Shown piece by piece: positions 1 to 9,938 of a DNA stretch of 64,000 bases (its first letter is position 1; each line of letters begins with the position of its first letter). This DNA is from Rhodoferax sp. (GTDB lineage Bacteria; Pseudomonadota; Gammaproteobacteria; Burkholderiales; Burkholderiaceae_C): assembly GCA_008015235.1 (NCBI GenBank), contig SSFF01000015.1, forward strand, positions 152,727 to 216,726, given 5' to 3'. A program made the position numbers and the translations under genes. Under the pieces are notes generated by a model. The model was given only the letters and a program-made list of their open reading frames with translations. It searched no databases and was not told the DNA's origin.

Positions 1-1044
1 CCAGTAGGCGTGGTGGAAGTTGCTGCGCGAAATGCGCTGGGCCGTCTGGCCCTGGGCACGCATGGTGGCGGTTTGCAGGAACACCTCCAGTTCGATGTCG
101 AGTGCGCCTTCCTTGCGCAACGTGGCGCTGTCGAGGTAAGGCAGGGGCTGCGGGTGCTCGGCCGGGCGCGTCCAGGCGCGGCGGTAAGGCGCTAGCGCTT
201 CCAGGGTCACGACCCAGGGCGACACCGTGCTGGCAAAGTTCTTGGACAGGAAGGGGCCCAGTGGCTGGTATTCCCAGCCCTGCAGGTCGCGGGCCGACCA
301 GTCGTTGAACAGGCACAGGCCGAACACATGGTCTTCGGCGGCGTCCAGCGCAATGGGCTCGCCCAATGCGTTGCCGTTGCCGATGAAGACGCCGACTTCA
401 AGTTCGTAGTCCATGCGCTTGCTCGCTCCGAACACCGGGGTGGCGGCACCCGGCGGCAGGGTCTGCCCCATCGGACGGTGAAAGGCCTGGCCGCTGACGC
501 CGATGCTGGAGCTGCGCCCGTGGTAGCCGATGGGCACCCACTGGTAATTGGGCAGCAGTGGGTTGTCCGGGCGGAACAGCTTGCCCACATTCGTGGCGTG
601 GTGGATGGAGGTGTAGAAGTCGGTGTAGTCGCCAATCTGCGCAGGCACTGCGTACTCGGCCTGGATTTGGGGTAGCAGGCAGGGCTGCAAGGCAGTTTGC
701 GCGGCGGCGCCTACGCGCAGCTGCAGCGACAGGGCCAGGCGCAGTGCCGACCAGTGGCTGGAGCCCAGCGCCATGAAGGCATTGAGCGTACTGCTGTCAC
801 AGGCCTGCGCTGCGTGTTGGGCAGCAGCGGATTGCGCAGCGAAAGCGCCTGCGCGCAGGGCCGCGCCGATGTCCAGAATCTGGTCGCCAATGGCCACACC
901 GACACGGAAGGCTTCCTCGGAGCCTGCGCGGCGGAATACGCCAAAGGGCAGGTTCTGGATCGGAAAATCCGCGTGCGGCGCCTGCGCCGATGCCACCCAG
1001 CTTTGCAGTGCCGGGTCGTGGGTCTCGTTCAAAGCGATGCTCAT
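1..1044 (-). CDS. fahA: Fumarylacetoacetase, C-terminus cut by window edge
   Basis: Hydrolyses fumarylacetoacetate to fumarate and acetoacetate, the last step of tyrosine/homogentisate catabolism in the cytoplasm. The 348 visible codons show the FAH-family blocks in order: YTDFYTSIHHATNVG with the catalytic-type histidine near residue 130, LPNYQWVPIGYHGRSSS, YELEVGVFIG with metal-ligand glutamates, and LFNDWSARD. Family members are about 420-440 residues, so roughly the last 80-90 residues lie beyond the window start. The start codon overlaps the stop of the upstream VOC gene in an ATGA, so the two are translationally coupled. Homogentisate dioxygenase would be expected just outside the window (inference). 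Full-length FAH rather than the short FAH-domain family is supported by the N-terminal domain. Confidence 0.93.
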   Translation of the reverse strand, partial: MSIALNETHDPALQSWVASAQAPHADFPIQNLPFGVFRRAGSEEAFRVGVAIGDQILDIGAALRAGAFAAQSAAAQHAAQACDSSTLNAFMALGSSHWSALRLALSLQLRVGAAAQTALQPCLLPQIQAEYAVPAQIGDYTDFYTSIHHATNVGKLFRPDNPLLPNYQWVPIGYHGRSSSIGVSGQAFHRPMGQTLPPGAATPVFGASKRMDYELEVGVFIGNGNALGEPIALDAAEDHVFGLCLFNDWSARDLQGWEYQPLGPFLSKNFASTVSPWVVTLEALAPYRRAWTRPAEHPQPLPYLDSATLRKEGALDIELEVFLQTATMRAQGQTAQRISRSNFHHAYW

Positions 1045-1580
1045 TGCGGGAACCCCTGGCCGTTGTGCATCCAGGCGGCGTGCTTGGGGGCCTTCTTGGT
1101 GCGGTCCCACTCGTCGAGCATGTCGCGCTTGACGCGGTCGAGTTCGGCGTACATCGCGGGGGTGGCGGTGTTGCAGGCCAGCTCCAGGCGGTGGCCGCTG
1201 GGGTCGAAGAAGTAGATGGACTTGAACAGCGTGTGGTCGGTCACGCCCACCACCTCGATGCCGGCGGCTTCCAGGCGCGCCTTGGCCGCCAGCAGTTCGT
1301 CCATGGAGCCCACTTCCAGCGCCAGGTGCTGGGTCCAGGCCGGGGTGTTCTCGTCGCGGCCCATGGGCGGGCAGGTGGGCAGCTCGAAGAAGGCCAGCAC
1401 GTTGCCATTGCCGGCGTCCAGGAACACGTGCATGTAGGGGTCGGCGGCACCGGTGGACGGTACGGCGTCTTCGGCAATGGCCAGGATGAAGCGCATGCCG
1501 AGGTGCTTTTCGTACCACTCCACGGTTTCCTTGGCGTTCTTGCAGCGGTAGGCAACGTGGTGGATTTTCTGGATGTTCAT
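1041..1580 (-). CDS. VOC (glyoxalase/bleomycin-resistance fold) protein
   Basis: A 179-residue protein beginning MNIQKIHHVAYRCKN, with two beta-alpha-beta-beta-beta modules typical of vicinal oxygen chelate enzymes. Potential metal ligands are the early His in KIHHVAYR, a His in WTQHLALEV and a Glu in HRLELACN near the end of the second module. The gene sits directly before fumarylacetoacetase with a 4-bp overlap and is divergent from a LysR regulator, so it probably works in the same aromatic-catabolic pathway, for example as a dioxygenase or isomerase on an aromatic intermediate. That role is inferred from context; the fold is what the sequence shows. It is too short to be 4-hydroxyphenylpyruvate dioxygenase. 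Confidence 0.85.
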   Translation of the reverse strand: MNIQKIHHVAYRCKNAKETVEWYEKHLGMRFILAIAEDAVPSTGAADPYMHVFLDAGNGNVLAFFELPTCPPMGRDENTPAWTQHLALEVGSMDELLAAKARLEAAGIEVVGVTDHTLFKSIYFFDPSGHRLELACNTATPAMYAELDRVKRDMLDEWDRTKKAPKHAAWMHNGQGFPQ

Positions 1581-1649
1581 GGCCGTATCTCGTATGGGAG
1601 GAATGGTCCGCATTACACGGCGCTTTGATCTATCATGCAAACCGATTTT

Positions 1650-1664
1650 TATGATGTATTCATA
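1650..1664. promoter_or_regulatory. Candidate LysR box upstream of the divergent lysR and VOC-fahA genes
   Basis: The 15-bp palindrome TATGATGTATTCATA (TATGA-N5-TCATA) fits the T-N11-A form of LysR-family binding sites. It lies 10 bp before the lysR start and 70 bp from the VOC start on the other strand, the usual place for a site that autoregulates lysR and controls the divergent catabolic genes. The palindrome is seen directly; its use is inferred. Confidence 0.5.
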
Positions 1665-1674
1665 GGATAAGTTA

Positions 1675-2580
1675 ATGAATGTCACCCTGCGGCAATTGCG
1701 GGCCTTTTGTGCCCTGGTGGAGGCGGGTAGCTTCACCGAAGCGGCCAACAGCCTGTTCATTACCCAGTCGGCCTTGAGCGGCCTGATCCGTGAGCTGGAG
1801 ACCAGCCTGGGTGTGCAGGTGGTGCACCGCAGCACGCGCAAAGTCAGCCTGTCGGAAGCCGGGCGCGAGTTCCACCCGCTGGCGCGCAAGGTGCTGCAGG
1901 ACCTGGACGGTGCGCTCGACACCATGGCCGACATCAAGGCGCTCAAACGCGGCGTGGTGCGCCTGGCCGTGCCGCAGCTGCTGGCCTGTACCGTGCTGCC
2001 GGGGGCCATGGCCGAGTTTGCACAGGCCTGCCCGGACATTGAGGTGCGCCTGCAGGACAGCATGGTGGAAAGCGTGGTGGCGAGGGTGCACAGCGGCGAG
2101 GTGGACTTTGGCGTGGGGCCAGAGCGTGACTACGCCAGTGACATACAGACCCAGGCCCTGTTCGAGTTGCCCTTTGTGGTGGCGTTCGGTCCGGAGCACC
2201 CGCTGGCCAGCATGCGCAAGGTGCGTTGGGAGCAGGCGCTGCGCTACCCGCTGATTGCCTTGCAGGGCGAGTTCACGCAGCGCCTGCGCGGCGACCTGCA
2301 GCCCTTTTTGCGCGAGACCAATATTGCCGCGGTGCGCGAGGTCGGCTTCATGACCACGGCCTTTGCCATGGTGCGCGCGGGACTGGGGGTGACTACCTGC
2401 CTGCCTTATGCGCAGCCACTGATTGAGCTGCATGGCTTGCAATCGCGCCTGCTGCACGACCCGCAGGTGCGACGCAAGTTCTTTGTCTTCAACCGCAAGG
2501 ACCGCCTGCTGTCACCGGCGGCCCAGCGTTTCTCCGAATTCCTGCTGGACTATGTGCAGCGTCAGGACTGGGGGGTGTGA
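1675..2580 (+). CDS. LysR-family transcriptional regulator
   Basis: A 301-residue regulator of normal LysR length. The N-terminal winged helix-turn-helix (about residues 1-60) includes FTEAANSLFITQSALSGLI and the following RELETSLGVQVVHRST; the remaining residues form the periplasmic-binding-like effector domain. An AGGA precedes the ATG. It is divergently transcribed from the VOC-fumarylacetoacetase pair with a palindromic candidate box between them, so it is the likely activator of that aromatic-catabolic operon. The effector is unknown; a pathway intermediate such as homogentisate is a guess. It converges with the next gene, leaving only 5 bp between stop codons. Confidence 0.92.
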   Translation: MNVTLRQLRAFCALVEAGSFTEAANSLFITQSALSGLIRELETSLGVQVVHRSTRKVSLSEAGREFHPLARKVLQDLDGALDTMADIKALKRGVVRLAVPQLLACTVLPGAMAEFAQACPDIEVRLQDSMVESVVARVHSGEVDFGVGPERDYASDIQTQALFELPFVVAFGPEHPLASMRKVRWEQALRYPLIALQGEFTQRLRGDLQPFLRETNIAAVREVGFMTTAFAMVRAGLGVTTCLPYAQPLIELHGLQSRLLHDPQVRRKFFVFNRKDRLLSPAAQRFSEFLLDYVQRQDWGV

Positions 2581-2585
2581 GCTGG

Positions 2586-3488
2586 CTATCGCCGTGAACT
2601 GAGGGCAATGCCGGCCACGATCAGCACGAAGGCGATGCCATGGTACAGGTGCGGCACTTCACCCAGGAAGGCGGAGGACAGCAGGGCGGTGAACAGTGGC
2701 GTCAGGTTGATGAAGAAACCGGCCACGGCCGGACCTGCGCGCGCCACGCCAGCGCCCCAGGTGGCATAGGCAATCACGGCCGGGCCGATGGCAATGAAGG
2801 CCAAGGCGAGTGCCAGCGTGGGACTCCAGTCGATGTGGGCCGGTGTCCAGACCCACTCGGCCGCGCTGAAGGCACTGGACCACAGCAGGCCGAAGCAGAT
2901 TTGCCCTAGCAGTGCAGCCGCCCAATTGCTGCGCAGGGCTGCGGTTTCGGGGTGGGGCTTGGCGATGAGCCAGCTGTAGTAGGCCCAGGCCATGGAGGCC
3001 AGCAGGATGTAGATGTCGCCCACCACCAGCCGCAGCGCGCGCAGGGTTTCCCAGTTTCCGCGTGAAAGCACCAGGGCGACGCCGGCGATGGACAGAAGGG
3101 CGCCTCCGATCTGTCGCGGGCTGATGGTGGTGGCAAAGAAAATGCGTCCGATCAGCAGCATCCATACCGGGGTGCTGGCGCCGACCAATGTCACGTTGAT
3201 CGGTGTGGAGGTATTCAGCGCCAGGTACAGCAGGGCGTTGTAGCCACCTATGGAGAACAGGCTGGTCCAGGCAAACCAGCGCCACTGTTTCCAGAGGTCG
3301 CTGCCGGGACGCAGCACCTGGGCTGCCAAGGGCAGCAGGATGAGGGCGGCCAGGCTCCAGCGCAGCAGGTTCAGGGTCATGGGCGAGACCATGGGGGCCA
3401 GCATGCGGCCGACCACGGCGTTGCCGGCCCACAGCATGGGCGGGATGGTGAGGAGTCCCGCAGCGGCAGGTGTCAAGCGCTTGTCCAT
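2586..3488 (-). CDS. EamA/DMT-family inner-membrane transporter
   Basis: A 300-residue hydrophobic protein with about ten predicted transmembrane helices arranged as two EamA repeats. The first repeat contains NLLRWSLAALILLPL, and the boundary LVGASTPVWMLLIGRIF is typical of drug/metabolite transporters. The C-terminal repeat ends in a short basic tail (SSRR). It is in the inner membrane and probably exports a small metabolite or amino acid; the substrate cannot be read from sequence. It converges with the LysR gene and is divergent from the quinone oxidoreductase gene. Confidence 0.88.
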   Translation of the reverse strand: MDKRLTPAAAGLLTIPPMLWAGNAVVGRMLAPMVSPMTLNLLRWSLAALILLPLAAQVLRPGSDLWKQWRWFAWTSLFSIGGYNALLYLALNTSTPINVTLVGASTPVWMLLIGRIFFATTISPRQIGGALLSIAGVALVLSRGNWETLRALRLVVGDIYILLASMAWAYYSWLIAKPHPETAALRSNWAAALLGQICFGLLWSSAFSAAEWVWTPAHIDWSPTLALALAFIAIGPAVIAYATWGAGVARAGPAVAGFFINLTPLFTALLSSAFLGEVPHLYHGIAFVLIVAGIALSSRR

Positions 3489-3592
3489 ACCGGGAACTGT
3501 ACAGGCTCAAGCCAAGGTTTTCCGTCACACGGGGGCATTGCGTTCCGTGGCAATATGGGAGTCATTGTTTTGACCCATCTCAGGAGACAGCC

Positions 3593-4588
3593 ATGGCGAC
3601 CCAGACTTCGCGTGCAGTGCGCATTCACCAACACGGCGGACCCGAACAGCTGCGTCTGGAGCAGGTGCAGGTGGGTGAGCCGGGGGCGGGTGAAATCCGT
3701 ATCCGCCACCATGCCGTGGGCCTGAACTTCATCGACGTCTACCACCGCACCGGGCTGTACCCCATGACCCTGCCCGCCCAGCTGGGCATGGAAGGTGCCG
3801 GCATTGTGGAAGCGGTGGGCGAGGGCGTGACCCACCTGCAGGTGGGGGACCGTGCGGCCTATGCCAGCAACCCCGCAGGTGCCTATTGCGATGTGCGTGT
3901 GATGCCGGCCAAGTGCGTGTGCAAGCTGCCCGACACCATCAGCTTCGAGACCGGTGCGGCCATGATGCTCAAGGGCCTGACCGCCCAGTATCTGCTCAAG
4001 CGCACCTTGCCGATGGGTGGCTTGCAGGCCGGGGACTTTGTGCTGTTCCACGCCGCCGCCGGGGGCGTGGGCCTGATCGCCTGTCAGTGGGCCAAGGCTC
4101 TGGGCCTGCGTCTGATTGCAACTGCTGGCTCGGAAGAAAAATGCCAGCTCGCCCGCAGCAATGGTGCGGAATATGCTATTAATTACGTCGCAGAAGACTT
4201 TGCTGCACGGGTGAAGGAAATCACCGCTGGCAAAGGCGTGAAGGTGGTGTATGACTCGGTGGGCAAGGACACCTGGGACAAGTCGCTCGATTGCCTGGCG
4301 CCATTCGGCCTGATGGCCAGTTTTGGCAATGCGTCCGGTCCGGTGGCACCGTTTTCCCCCGGTATCCTGGGGCCCAAGGGCTCGCTCTATGTGACGCGCC
4401 AGACCCTGTTCACCCACATTGCCACCCGCGAGGCGACGCAGGGCATGGCCGACGACTTGTTTGCCGTGGTGGCCAGCGGTGAAGTCAAAATCCACATTGC
4501 CCAGCGTTACGCGCTGGAGGACGTGCAGCAGGCCCACCGCGACCTGGAAGCCCGCAAGACCACGGGCTCCACCATCCTGACGCTATAG
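3593..4588 (+). CDS. qor: NADPH:quinone oxidoreductase, zeta-crystallin family
   Basis: A 331-residue medium-chain reductase without the structural or catalytic zinc-binding cysteines, as in the QOR/zeta-crystallin branch. Visible blocks are the N-terminal GroES-like fold (HHAVGLNFIDVYHRTGLYP), the nucleotide-binding loop FHAAAGGVGLIACQWAK and the C-terminal QRYALEDVQQAHRDLEARKT. It would use NADPH to reduce quinones in the cytoplasm. The ATG at 3593 is chosen because CAGGAGACAG precedes it; longer in-frame readings upstream have no ribosome-binding site. It converges with lspA, six bases apart. Confidence 0.92.
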   Translation: MATQTSRAVRIHQHGGPEQLRLEQVQVGEPGAGEIRIRHHAVGLNFIDVYHRTGLYPMTLPAQLGMEGAGIVEAVGEGVTHLQVGDRAAYASNPAGAYCDVRVMPAKCVCKLPDTISFETGAAMMLKGLTAQYLLKRTLPMGGLQAGDFVLFHAAAGGVGLIACQWAKALGLRLIATAGSEEKCQLARSNGAEYAINYVAEDFAARVKEITAGKGVKVVYDSVGKDTWDKSLDCLAPFGLMASFGNASGPVAPFSPGILGPKGSLYVTRQTLFTHIATREATQGMADDLFAVVASGEVKIHIAQRYALEDVQQAHRDLEARKTTGSTILTL

Positions 4589-4594
4589 CGGCAA

Positions 4595-5098
4595 TCAGCC
4601 GCCGCGGCGTACCCGGATCAGTTCGTCCAGGATCAGGCAGGCGGCGCCAATGGTGATAGCGCTGTCGGCCACGTTGAAGGCTGGAAAGTGCCAGCCAGCC
4701 CAGTGAAAGTCGAGGAAATCAACCACATACCCGTACAGCAAGCGGTCGATCACATTGCCCAGGGCACCGCTCAGGATGCAGGCCATGGCAAAGCAGAACA
4801 GTTTCTGGCCCGGGTGCGAGCGGATCATCCAGACGATCACTATCGCGGCAATGACGCCAATGGCGGTGAAGAACCAACGCTGCCAGCCACCGGCTGATGC
4901 CAGAAAACTGAACGCCGCGCCGGTGTTGTGTACCCGCACCACGTTGAAGAAACTGGTGACGTAGGTGCTGTCTCCGAGGTGGTAATAGCCCACGATCAGG
5001 ATCTTGGTGAACTGGTCGGCCAACAAGAGGATGAAGGCCAGACCCAGCCACTGCAGCATATTGCTGCCACCGCCGGAGGATTTGCTGCCCCGAGCCAT
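4595..5098 (-). CDS. lspA: Lipoprotein signal peptidase II
   Basis: A 167-residue inner-membrane aspartyl protease that cleaves signal peptides of diacylglyceryl prolipoproteins. Four transmembrane segments are visible. The signature blocks are [36 protein letters not shown] (first catalytic Asp in IDRL) and [15 protein letters not shown] (second catalytic Asp in NVADS). Its start codon overlaps the ileS stop in an ATGA, so lspA is coupled to ileS. The order ribF, ileS, lspA is a conserved proteobacterial arrangement. Confidence 0.97.
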   Translation of the reverse strand: MARGSKSSGGGSNMLQWLGLAFILLLADQFTKILIVGYYHLGDSTYVTSFFNVVRVHNTGAAFSFLASAGGWQRWFFTAIGVIAAIVIVWMIRSHPGQKLFCFAMACILSGALGNVIDRLLYGYVVDFLDFHWAGWHFPAFNVADSAITIGAACLILDELIRVRRGG

Positions 5099-8025
5099 CA
5101 GGCAAATTTCCGGGTTTCACCGGCTCCATCGAGGTTGCTCACGCAGCGGCCGCACAGGGTCGGATGCGCCGCATGGTTGCCGATGTCTTGGGTGTAGTGC
5201 CAGCAGCGCTCGCATTTGGTGCCATTGGAAATCACCACACGTACCGTTAACGGTACGCCTTCAACCTTCTTGACGGTGATTTTCGAAGTAATGAATACAA
5301 ACTTCAGGTCATCCCCAAGACTGCTTAGCTCCTCGTAAAGAACCCCTCCGCACTCAATTTCCAATTCGGCCTGAAGCGATGCACCCAATCGTCCCGCTGC
5401 GCGTTCAACTTCAATGTTCTTGTTGGCGATTTCTCGCACTTGAGCAATATCTGCCCACTTGGCCAGCAATGCCTCGTCCGGTGCACCCAGCGTGAGGTAC
5501 TGGTCGAGGAAGATGGAGTCGCGGTGGGCTGTGGGGGTCTTGCCCTCAGCCCCCAGCACGCTCCAGGCTTCCTCGGCGGTGAAGCTCAGGAACGGTGCCA
5601 TCCAGCGCAGCATGGCCTGGGTGATGGTCCACAGCGCGGTCTGTGCCGAGCGGCGGGCCAGGGAGTTGGCACCGGTGGTGTAGAGGCGGTCCTTGAGCAC
5701 ATCGAGGTAGAAAGCGCCCAGGTCTTCGCTGCAGTAGACCTGCAGCTTGTGTACCACGGGGTGGAACTCATAGGCCTTGTAGTGCGCCAGGATGTCGGCT
5801 TGCAATTGCGAGAGGCGCGACAGCGCGTAGCGGTCGATCTCCAGCAGTTGGTCCGCCGGCACGGCATCCTTGGCCGGGTCGAAGTCGGAGACATTGGCCA
5901 GCAGAAACTTCAGCGTGTTACGCACGCGACGGTAGGTGTCGACCACGCGGGCCAGGATCTTGTCGTCGATGTTGAGGTCACCGGAGTAGTCGGTCGCAGC
6001 CACCCACAGGCGTACGATCTCGGCGCCCATCTTGGTGGTGATGGTTTGCGGCTCCACCGTGTTGCCCAGGCTCTTGCTCATCTTGCGGCCCTGGCCGTCG
6101 GTGGCAAAGCCGTGGGTCAAGAGTCCGCGGTATGGCGCACGGTCGTACAGGGCACAGCCAAGCAGCAGCGAGCTGTGGAACCAGCCGCGGTGCTGGTCGT
6201 GGCCTTCCAGGTACAGGTCGGCCTCAGGGCCTTCGGCGTGGTAGGGCAGCACGCTGTAGGCGTCCTTGTGGCTGCCGCGCAGCACGTGCTGGAAGGTCGA
6301 GCCGGAGTCGAACCAGACCTCCAGGATGTCGGTGCTCTTGGTGTAGTGCTCGGCATCCGCGGCACCGAGGATGCCGGCCACGCTCACGCGGCTCCAGGCT
6401 TCGATGCCGCCCTTTTCCACGATGTCGGCGGCCTGGTCGAGGATCTCCATGGTGCGCGGATGCAGTTCGCCGCTGTCCTTGTGCAGGAAGAAGGGCACGG
6501 GCACACCCCAGCTGCGCTGGCGGCTGATGCACCAGTCGGGCCGGTTGGCGATCATGTCGCGCAACCTAGCCCGGCCGTTCTCGGGGTAGAAGTGGGTCTG
6601 GTCGATGGCGTCCAGCGCCAGCTGGCGCAGGGTCTTGGGCGCCTTGTCCTTGGTGAACACGCCCACGCCTTCGTCCATGCGCACAAACCACTGGGCGGCG
6701 GCGCGGTAGATCACCGGCGTCTTGTGGCGCCAGCAGTGCGGGTAGCTGTGGAGGATGGGCTGCGTGGCCATCAGGCGGTCGCTCTGGCACAGCACCTCGA
6801 TGATGCGCGGGCAGGCTTTCCAGATGTTCATGCCGCCGAACAAGGGCAGCTCTTCGGTGTAGCTGCCGTTGCCTTGCACGGGGTTCAGGATGTCGGTGTA
6901 CTTCATGCCGTGGGCGACACAGCTGTTGAAGTCGTCCAGACCGTAGGCGGGCGCCGAGTGCACGATACCGGTGCCGTCGCTGTCACTCACATAGTCGGCC
7001 AGGTACAGGGGAGAAAGGCGCTTGTAGGAGAAGGTGCCGCCGGAGGCCTCGGTGTCGTACAGCGGGTGGCGGAAAACCAGGCCGCGCAGGGCCTCGCCCT
7101 TGGCGGTGGCAATGACCGTGCCGTCGAGCTTGAAGCGTTCCAGGCACTTCTCGACCAGGCTGGCACCCAGCAGCAGCACACCACGCGGTGTGTCCACCAG
7201 GGCATATTCCAGTTCGGGGTGGGCGTTGAGGGCCTGGTTGGCGGGGATGGTCCACGCGGTGGTGGTCCAGATCACCACAAACGCCTTCTTGTTGCCATCG
7301 CCAGGCAGGGCGGACAGGCCGAACGCCTTGGCCAGTGCGGCAGGGTCGTTGGCCTCGAAGGCCACGTCCAGCGTGTCGCTCTTCTTGTCGGCGTATTCGA
7401 TCTCGAATTCGGCCAAGCTGGAACCGCAGTCAAAGCACCAGTAAACCGGTTTGAGACCACGGTAGACAAAACCGCGCTCGATCACGCGCTTGAAGGCGCG
7501 GATCTGACCACCTTCGTTGGCCGGGTTCATGGTCTTGTAGGGGCGCTCCCAGTCGCCCAGCACGCCCAGGCGTTTGAAGTCCTCGCGCTGCTGGTCGATC
7601 TGCTCGGTGGCGTAGGCGCGGCTCTTGGCCTGCATGTCATCACGGCTCAGGTTGCGGCCGTGCAGTTTTTCGATGGCGTTCTCGATCGGCAGGCCATGGC
7701 AGTCCCAGCCCGGGATGTACTGCGCGTCAAATCCTGCCAGCTGCTTGCTCTTGACGATCATGTCCTTGAGGACCTTGTTCAGCGCGTGGCCGATGTGCAG
7801 CTTGCCGTTGGCGTAGGGCGGACCATCGTGCAGCACGAACAGCGGCTTGCCGGCCCGGGCGTCGCGCAGCTTCTTGTACAGGCCCTCTTCATTCCAGGCC
7901 TTGGTCCAGGCGGGTTCGCGTTTGGGCAGGTCGCCGCGCATCGGGAACACGGTGTCGGGCATGTTCAGCGTGTCGCGGTACACGCTGGCTTCGGCGTTGG
8001 GGCTGGGGGTTTTGGCGTCGGTCAT
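5098..8025 (-). CDS. ileS: Isoleucyl-tRNA synthetase
   Basis: A 975-residue class I synthetase that charges tRNA-Ile and edits valine. HIGH-type motif: [15 protein letters not shown] near residue 60. KMSKS motif: [10 protein letters not shown] near residue 640. The C-terminal zinc finger is CERCWHYTQ followed by LCGRCVSNL. The connective-peptide editing domain includes [17 protein letters not shown]. The start is placed at MTDAKTPS; an in-frame ATG four codons upstream also exists. It precedes lspA with a 4-bp overlap and follows ribF after about 140 bp. Confidence 0.98.
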   Translation of the reverse strand: MTDAKTPSPNAEASVYRDTLNMPDTVFPMRGDLPKREPAWTKAWNEEGLYKKLRDARAGKPLFVLHDGPPYANGKLHIGHALNKVLKDMIVKSKQLAGFDAQYIPGWDCHGLPIENAIEKLHGRNLSRDDMQAKSRAYATEQIDQQREDFKRLGVLGDWERPYKTMNPANEGGQIRAFKRVIERGFVYRGLKPVYWCFDCGSSLAEFEIEYADKKSDTLDVAFEANDPAALAKAFGLSALPGDGNKKAFVVIWTTTAWTIPANQALNAHPELEYALVDTPRGVLLLGASLVEKCLERFKLDGTVIATAKGEALRGLVFRHPLYDTEASGGTFSYKRLSPLYLADYVSDSDGTGIVHSAPAYGLDDFNSCVAHGMKYTDILNPVQGNGSYTEELPLFGGMNIWKACPRIIEVLCQSDRLMATQPILHSYPHCWRHKTPVIYRAAAQWFVRMDEGVGVFTKDKAPKTLRQLALDAIDQTHFYPENGRARLRDMIANRPDWCISRQRSWGVPVPFFLHKDSGELHPRTMEILDQAADIVEKGGIEAWSRVSVAGILGAADAEHYTKSTDILEVWFDSGSTFQHVLRGSHKDAYSVLPYHAEGPEADLYLEGHDQHRGWFHSSLLLGCALYDRAPYRGLLTHGFATDGQGRKMSKSLGNTVEPQTITTKMGAEIVRLWVAATDYSGDLNIDDKILARVVDTYRRVRNTLKFLLANVSDFDPAKDAVPADQLLEIDRYALSRLSQLQADILAHYKAYEFHPVVHKLQVYCSEDLGAFYLDVLKDRLYTTGANSLARRSAQTALWTITQAMLRWMAPFLSFTAEEAWSVLGAEGKTPTAHRDSIFLDQYLTLGAPDEALLAKWADIAQVREIANKNIEVERAAGRLGASLQAELEIECGGVLYEELSSLGDDLKFVFITSKITVKKVEGVPLTVRVVISNGTKCERCWHYTQDIGNHAAHPTLCGRCVSNLDGAGETRKFA

Positions 8026-8169
8026 GGCTTCTCTCAAGACGGGGTGCAGGCATTCATGTGAACCTGCACCGGAAAAACAGGCTGCACAGCGGTGCAGCGG
8101 GCATTGCTAAGGGGCGGGTGCGCGCGGGGCCAGGTACGCGGCGGGAGGCTTGTGGGGCTCCCGGCCCAT

Positions 8170-9144
8170 TCAAATTCGCTTGGAGAACCAGGCACGCGCT
8201 GCCTCGCAGTCCTGGCGTATCCCGAAGGTCAGGGCGTCCAGGCTGTCGTATTTGAGCTCGTCGTGCAGTTTGTGCAGCAGTTCCACGCGGATGATTTTAC
8301 CGTAGGCCCCCTCGGCCCCCAGTGCGTCGGGCCAGTCGATGCAGTGTGTCTCCAGCAGCACGCGCCCGCCGTTGACGTCATTGGGGTCGAGCGAGGGGCG
8401 CACGCCCAGGTTGGCAACGCCCTGGATCGGCTTATGCGAGAGGCCATGCACCAGCACCACAAAGATGCCGCTGGCGGCTGGTTTCCAGTGGGCAAAGCGC
8501 AGGTTCAGTGTCTTGAAGCCGAGAGTACGGCCGAGCTTGCGCCCGTGCACCACATGGCCGGAGATGTAGTAGGGCCGCCCCAGCAGCCGTGCAGCGTCGG
8601 CCATGCGGCCCTGGCCCAGGGCGTCGCGCACTGCCGAGCTCGACACGCGCAGACCGTGAACCTCGTAGCTGTTCATGCGCGCCACGTCAAATCCTTGCGC
8701 TTCCCCGGCGGCGTCGAGCAGGGCGTAGTCGCCAGCACGCTGTTTGCCAAAGCGGAAATCGTCGCCGACCAGCACGTACTTTGCGCCCAGGCCATCGACC
8801 AGCACCTGCTGGATGAATTCCTGCGGAGACTGGTTGGCCAGTCGCGCGTCAAACGGCAGCACCACGGTCTGGTCCACGCCGCATTGCGCCAGGTCTTCGA
8901 GCTTGTCGCGCAGCGTGCCCACGCGGGCCGGGGCCAGCTCGGGTTTCTTGTGCAGTTCGGCAAAGTAGTCGCGCGGATGCGGTTCGAAGGTCAGCACGCA
9001 GCTGGGCACGCCACGCTGGTGCGCCTCGCCCTTGAGCAGCGAGAGCATGGCCTGGTGGCCCCGGTGCACACCGTCGAAGTTACCGATCGTGACGGCGCAG
9101 GCACTGGCCACGCCGGGGTGTTTGAAGCCGCGAAATACCTTCAT
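8170..9144 (-). CDS. ribF: Bifunctional riboflavin kinase/FAD synthetase
   Basis: A 324-residue cytoplasmic enzyme converting riboflavin to FMN and then FAD. The N-terminal FAD synthetase domain shows TIGNFDGVHRGHQAML (nucleotidyltransferase HxGH-type motif) and LVGDDFRFGKQRAGD, then RVSSSAVRDALGQG. The C-terminal flavokinase domain shows RTLGFKTLNLRF, GVANLGVRPS and LLETHCIDW. It is upstream of ileS on the same strand. The first bases before its ATG are the start of a 55-bp dispersed repeat, so its leader lies in that element. Confidence 0.97.
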   Translation of the reverse strand: MKVFRGFKHPGVASACAVTIGNFDGVHRGHQAMLSLLKGEAHQRGVPSCVLTFEPHPRDYFAELHKKPELAPARVGTLRDKLEDLAQCGVDQTVVLPFDARLANQSPQEFIQQVLVDGLGAKYVLVGDDFRFGKQRAGDYALLDAAGEAQGFDVARMNSYEVHGLRVSSSAVRDALGQGRMADAARLLGRPYYISGHVVHGRKLGRTLGFKTLNLRFAHWKPAASGIFVVLVHGLSHKPIQGVANLGVRPSLDPNDVNGGRVLLETHCIDWPDALGAEGAYGKIIRVELLHKLHDELKYDSLDALTFGIRQDCEAARAWFSKRI

Positions 9145-9150
9145 GGAATT

Positions 9151-9205
9151 GCTATTTTATTGATAGCGCCTTGCGCAAGTGGAGCAAGGGCGTGAAACCA
9201 ATTTG
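9151..9205 (+). repeat. Dispersed 55-bp hairpin repeat, copy C
   Basis: Architecture GCTAT-N7-ATAGC, then eight bases, CAAGTGG, three bases, AAGGGCG, seven bases and AATTTG. The hairpin and the downstream blocks keep the same spacing as copies at 14535 and 24300 (this strand) and 25845 (other strand). It lies between the divergent ribF and HNH genes, six bases from the ribF start codon, and so forms the ribF leader. It appears to belong to a lineage-specific small dispersed repeat family; function unknown. Confidence 0.6.
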
Positions 9206-9380
9206 TCATGGAATAGGGGTATATTGTGACGCAGTGGCAGCTTTGTCGGCCCCATGGACCTTCAGGGCATGGGGATTCGGTGAAAATGTCCGATGGATTT
9301 TTGAGCGCTTTTCTGAAACTTCTGGGGAGCCACCCGGCCTAGGCAGTGGTTTTTCCGGTATTGCTGGAGGGGGTTGCTGC

Positions 9381-9938
9381 GTGAAAGTCTTGAAATTGTC
9401 GGCCCAGGGGCTGCCTCAGTCGTGGATTTCGCTGGAACAGGCCGTGTTGCACTACGCCGCCGACGAGGTGCGCTGGGAGTCGGGCGGCGAGGTGGCGGTG
9501 TTCCATGGCGGGCACAACGCCATCACGGGCCAGCAGTCCATCATCCGTGTCAACAGCATCATTGGCACGCGCGGGGTGCCGCGCATCAATCCCTTCAACC
9601 TGCGCCCCGGACTCACCAACGAAAAGCTGTTTGCGCGTGACCGCAACATCTGCGCCTACTGCGGTGAGCATTTCCACGAGACCGAGTTGACGCGCGAACA
9701 CATCATCCCCTTTGCCCAGCAGGGCCAGGACACCTGGATGAATGTGGTGACGGCCTGCAAACCCTGCAACCACCGCAAGAGCCACCGCACGCCCGAGCAG
9801 GCCCACATGCCGCTGCTGTACACGCCCTATGTGCCCAGCCTGTGGGAGGATTTCATCCTGCGCAACCGGCGCATCCTAGCCGACCAGATGGAGTTTTTGC
9901 GCGCCCACGTGCCGCAGTCGTCACGCTTGCGGTTTTAG
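9381..9938 (+). CDS. HNH endonuclease-domain protein
   Basis: A 185-residue protein with an HNH module in its second half: ICAYCGEHFHETELTREHI supplies the first Cys pair and the catalytic-type His, followed by NVVTACKPCNHRKSHRTP with the second Cys pair and the Asn/His. The N-terminal half includes INPFNLRPGLTNEKLFARD. This family is widespread as a chromosomal single gene in Burkholderiales and is not obviously mobile here. GTG at 9381 is chosen because GGAGG lies about nine bases before it; an extended in-frame reading to 9171 lacks a ribosome-binding site and runs through the repeat. Its stop overlaps the stop of the convergent gene by 4 bp. Biological role unknown. Confidence 0.8.
   Translation: MKVLKLSAQGLPQSWISLEQAVLHYAADEVRWESGGEVAVFHGGHNAITGQQSIIRVNSIIGTRGVPRINPFNLRPGLTNEKLFARDRNICAYCGEHFHETELTREHIIPFAQQGQDTWMNVVTACKPCNHRKSHRTPEQAHMPLLYTPYVPSLWEDFILRNRRILADQMEFLRAHVPQSSRLRF

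Noticed and set aside
4137-4191. A fifth repeat-like segment in the qor gene (minus strand, with a GCGGGC block at the same offset)
   Set aside because: The left arm does not pair (GCGAC against ATAGC) and the encoded residues are conserved in the QOR family, so coincidence is likely.
5440-8061. An 873-codon open frame on the + strand opposite ileS
   Set aside because: It is exactly antisense to a clear isoleucyl-tRNA synthetase, its residue composition (many Val, Gly, Gln, His) is that of a GC-rich shadow frame, and no domain is seen.
9171-9380. Extension of the HNH protein to an upstream start
   Set aside because: It would translate the dispersed repeat and has no Shine-Dalgarno; GTG at 9381 has one.
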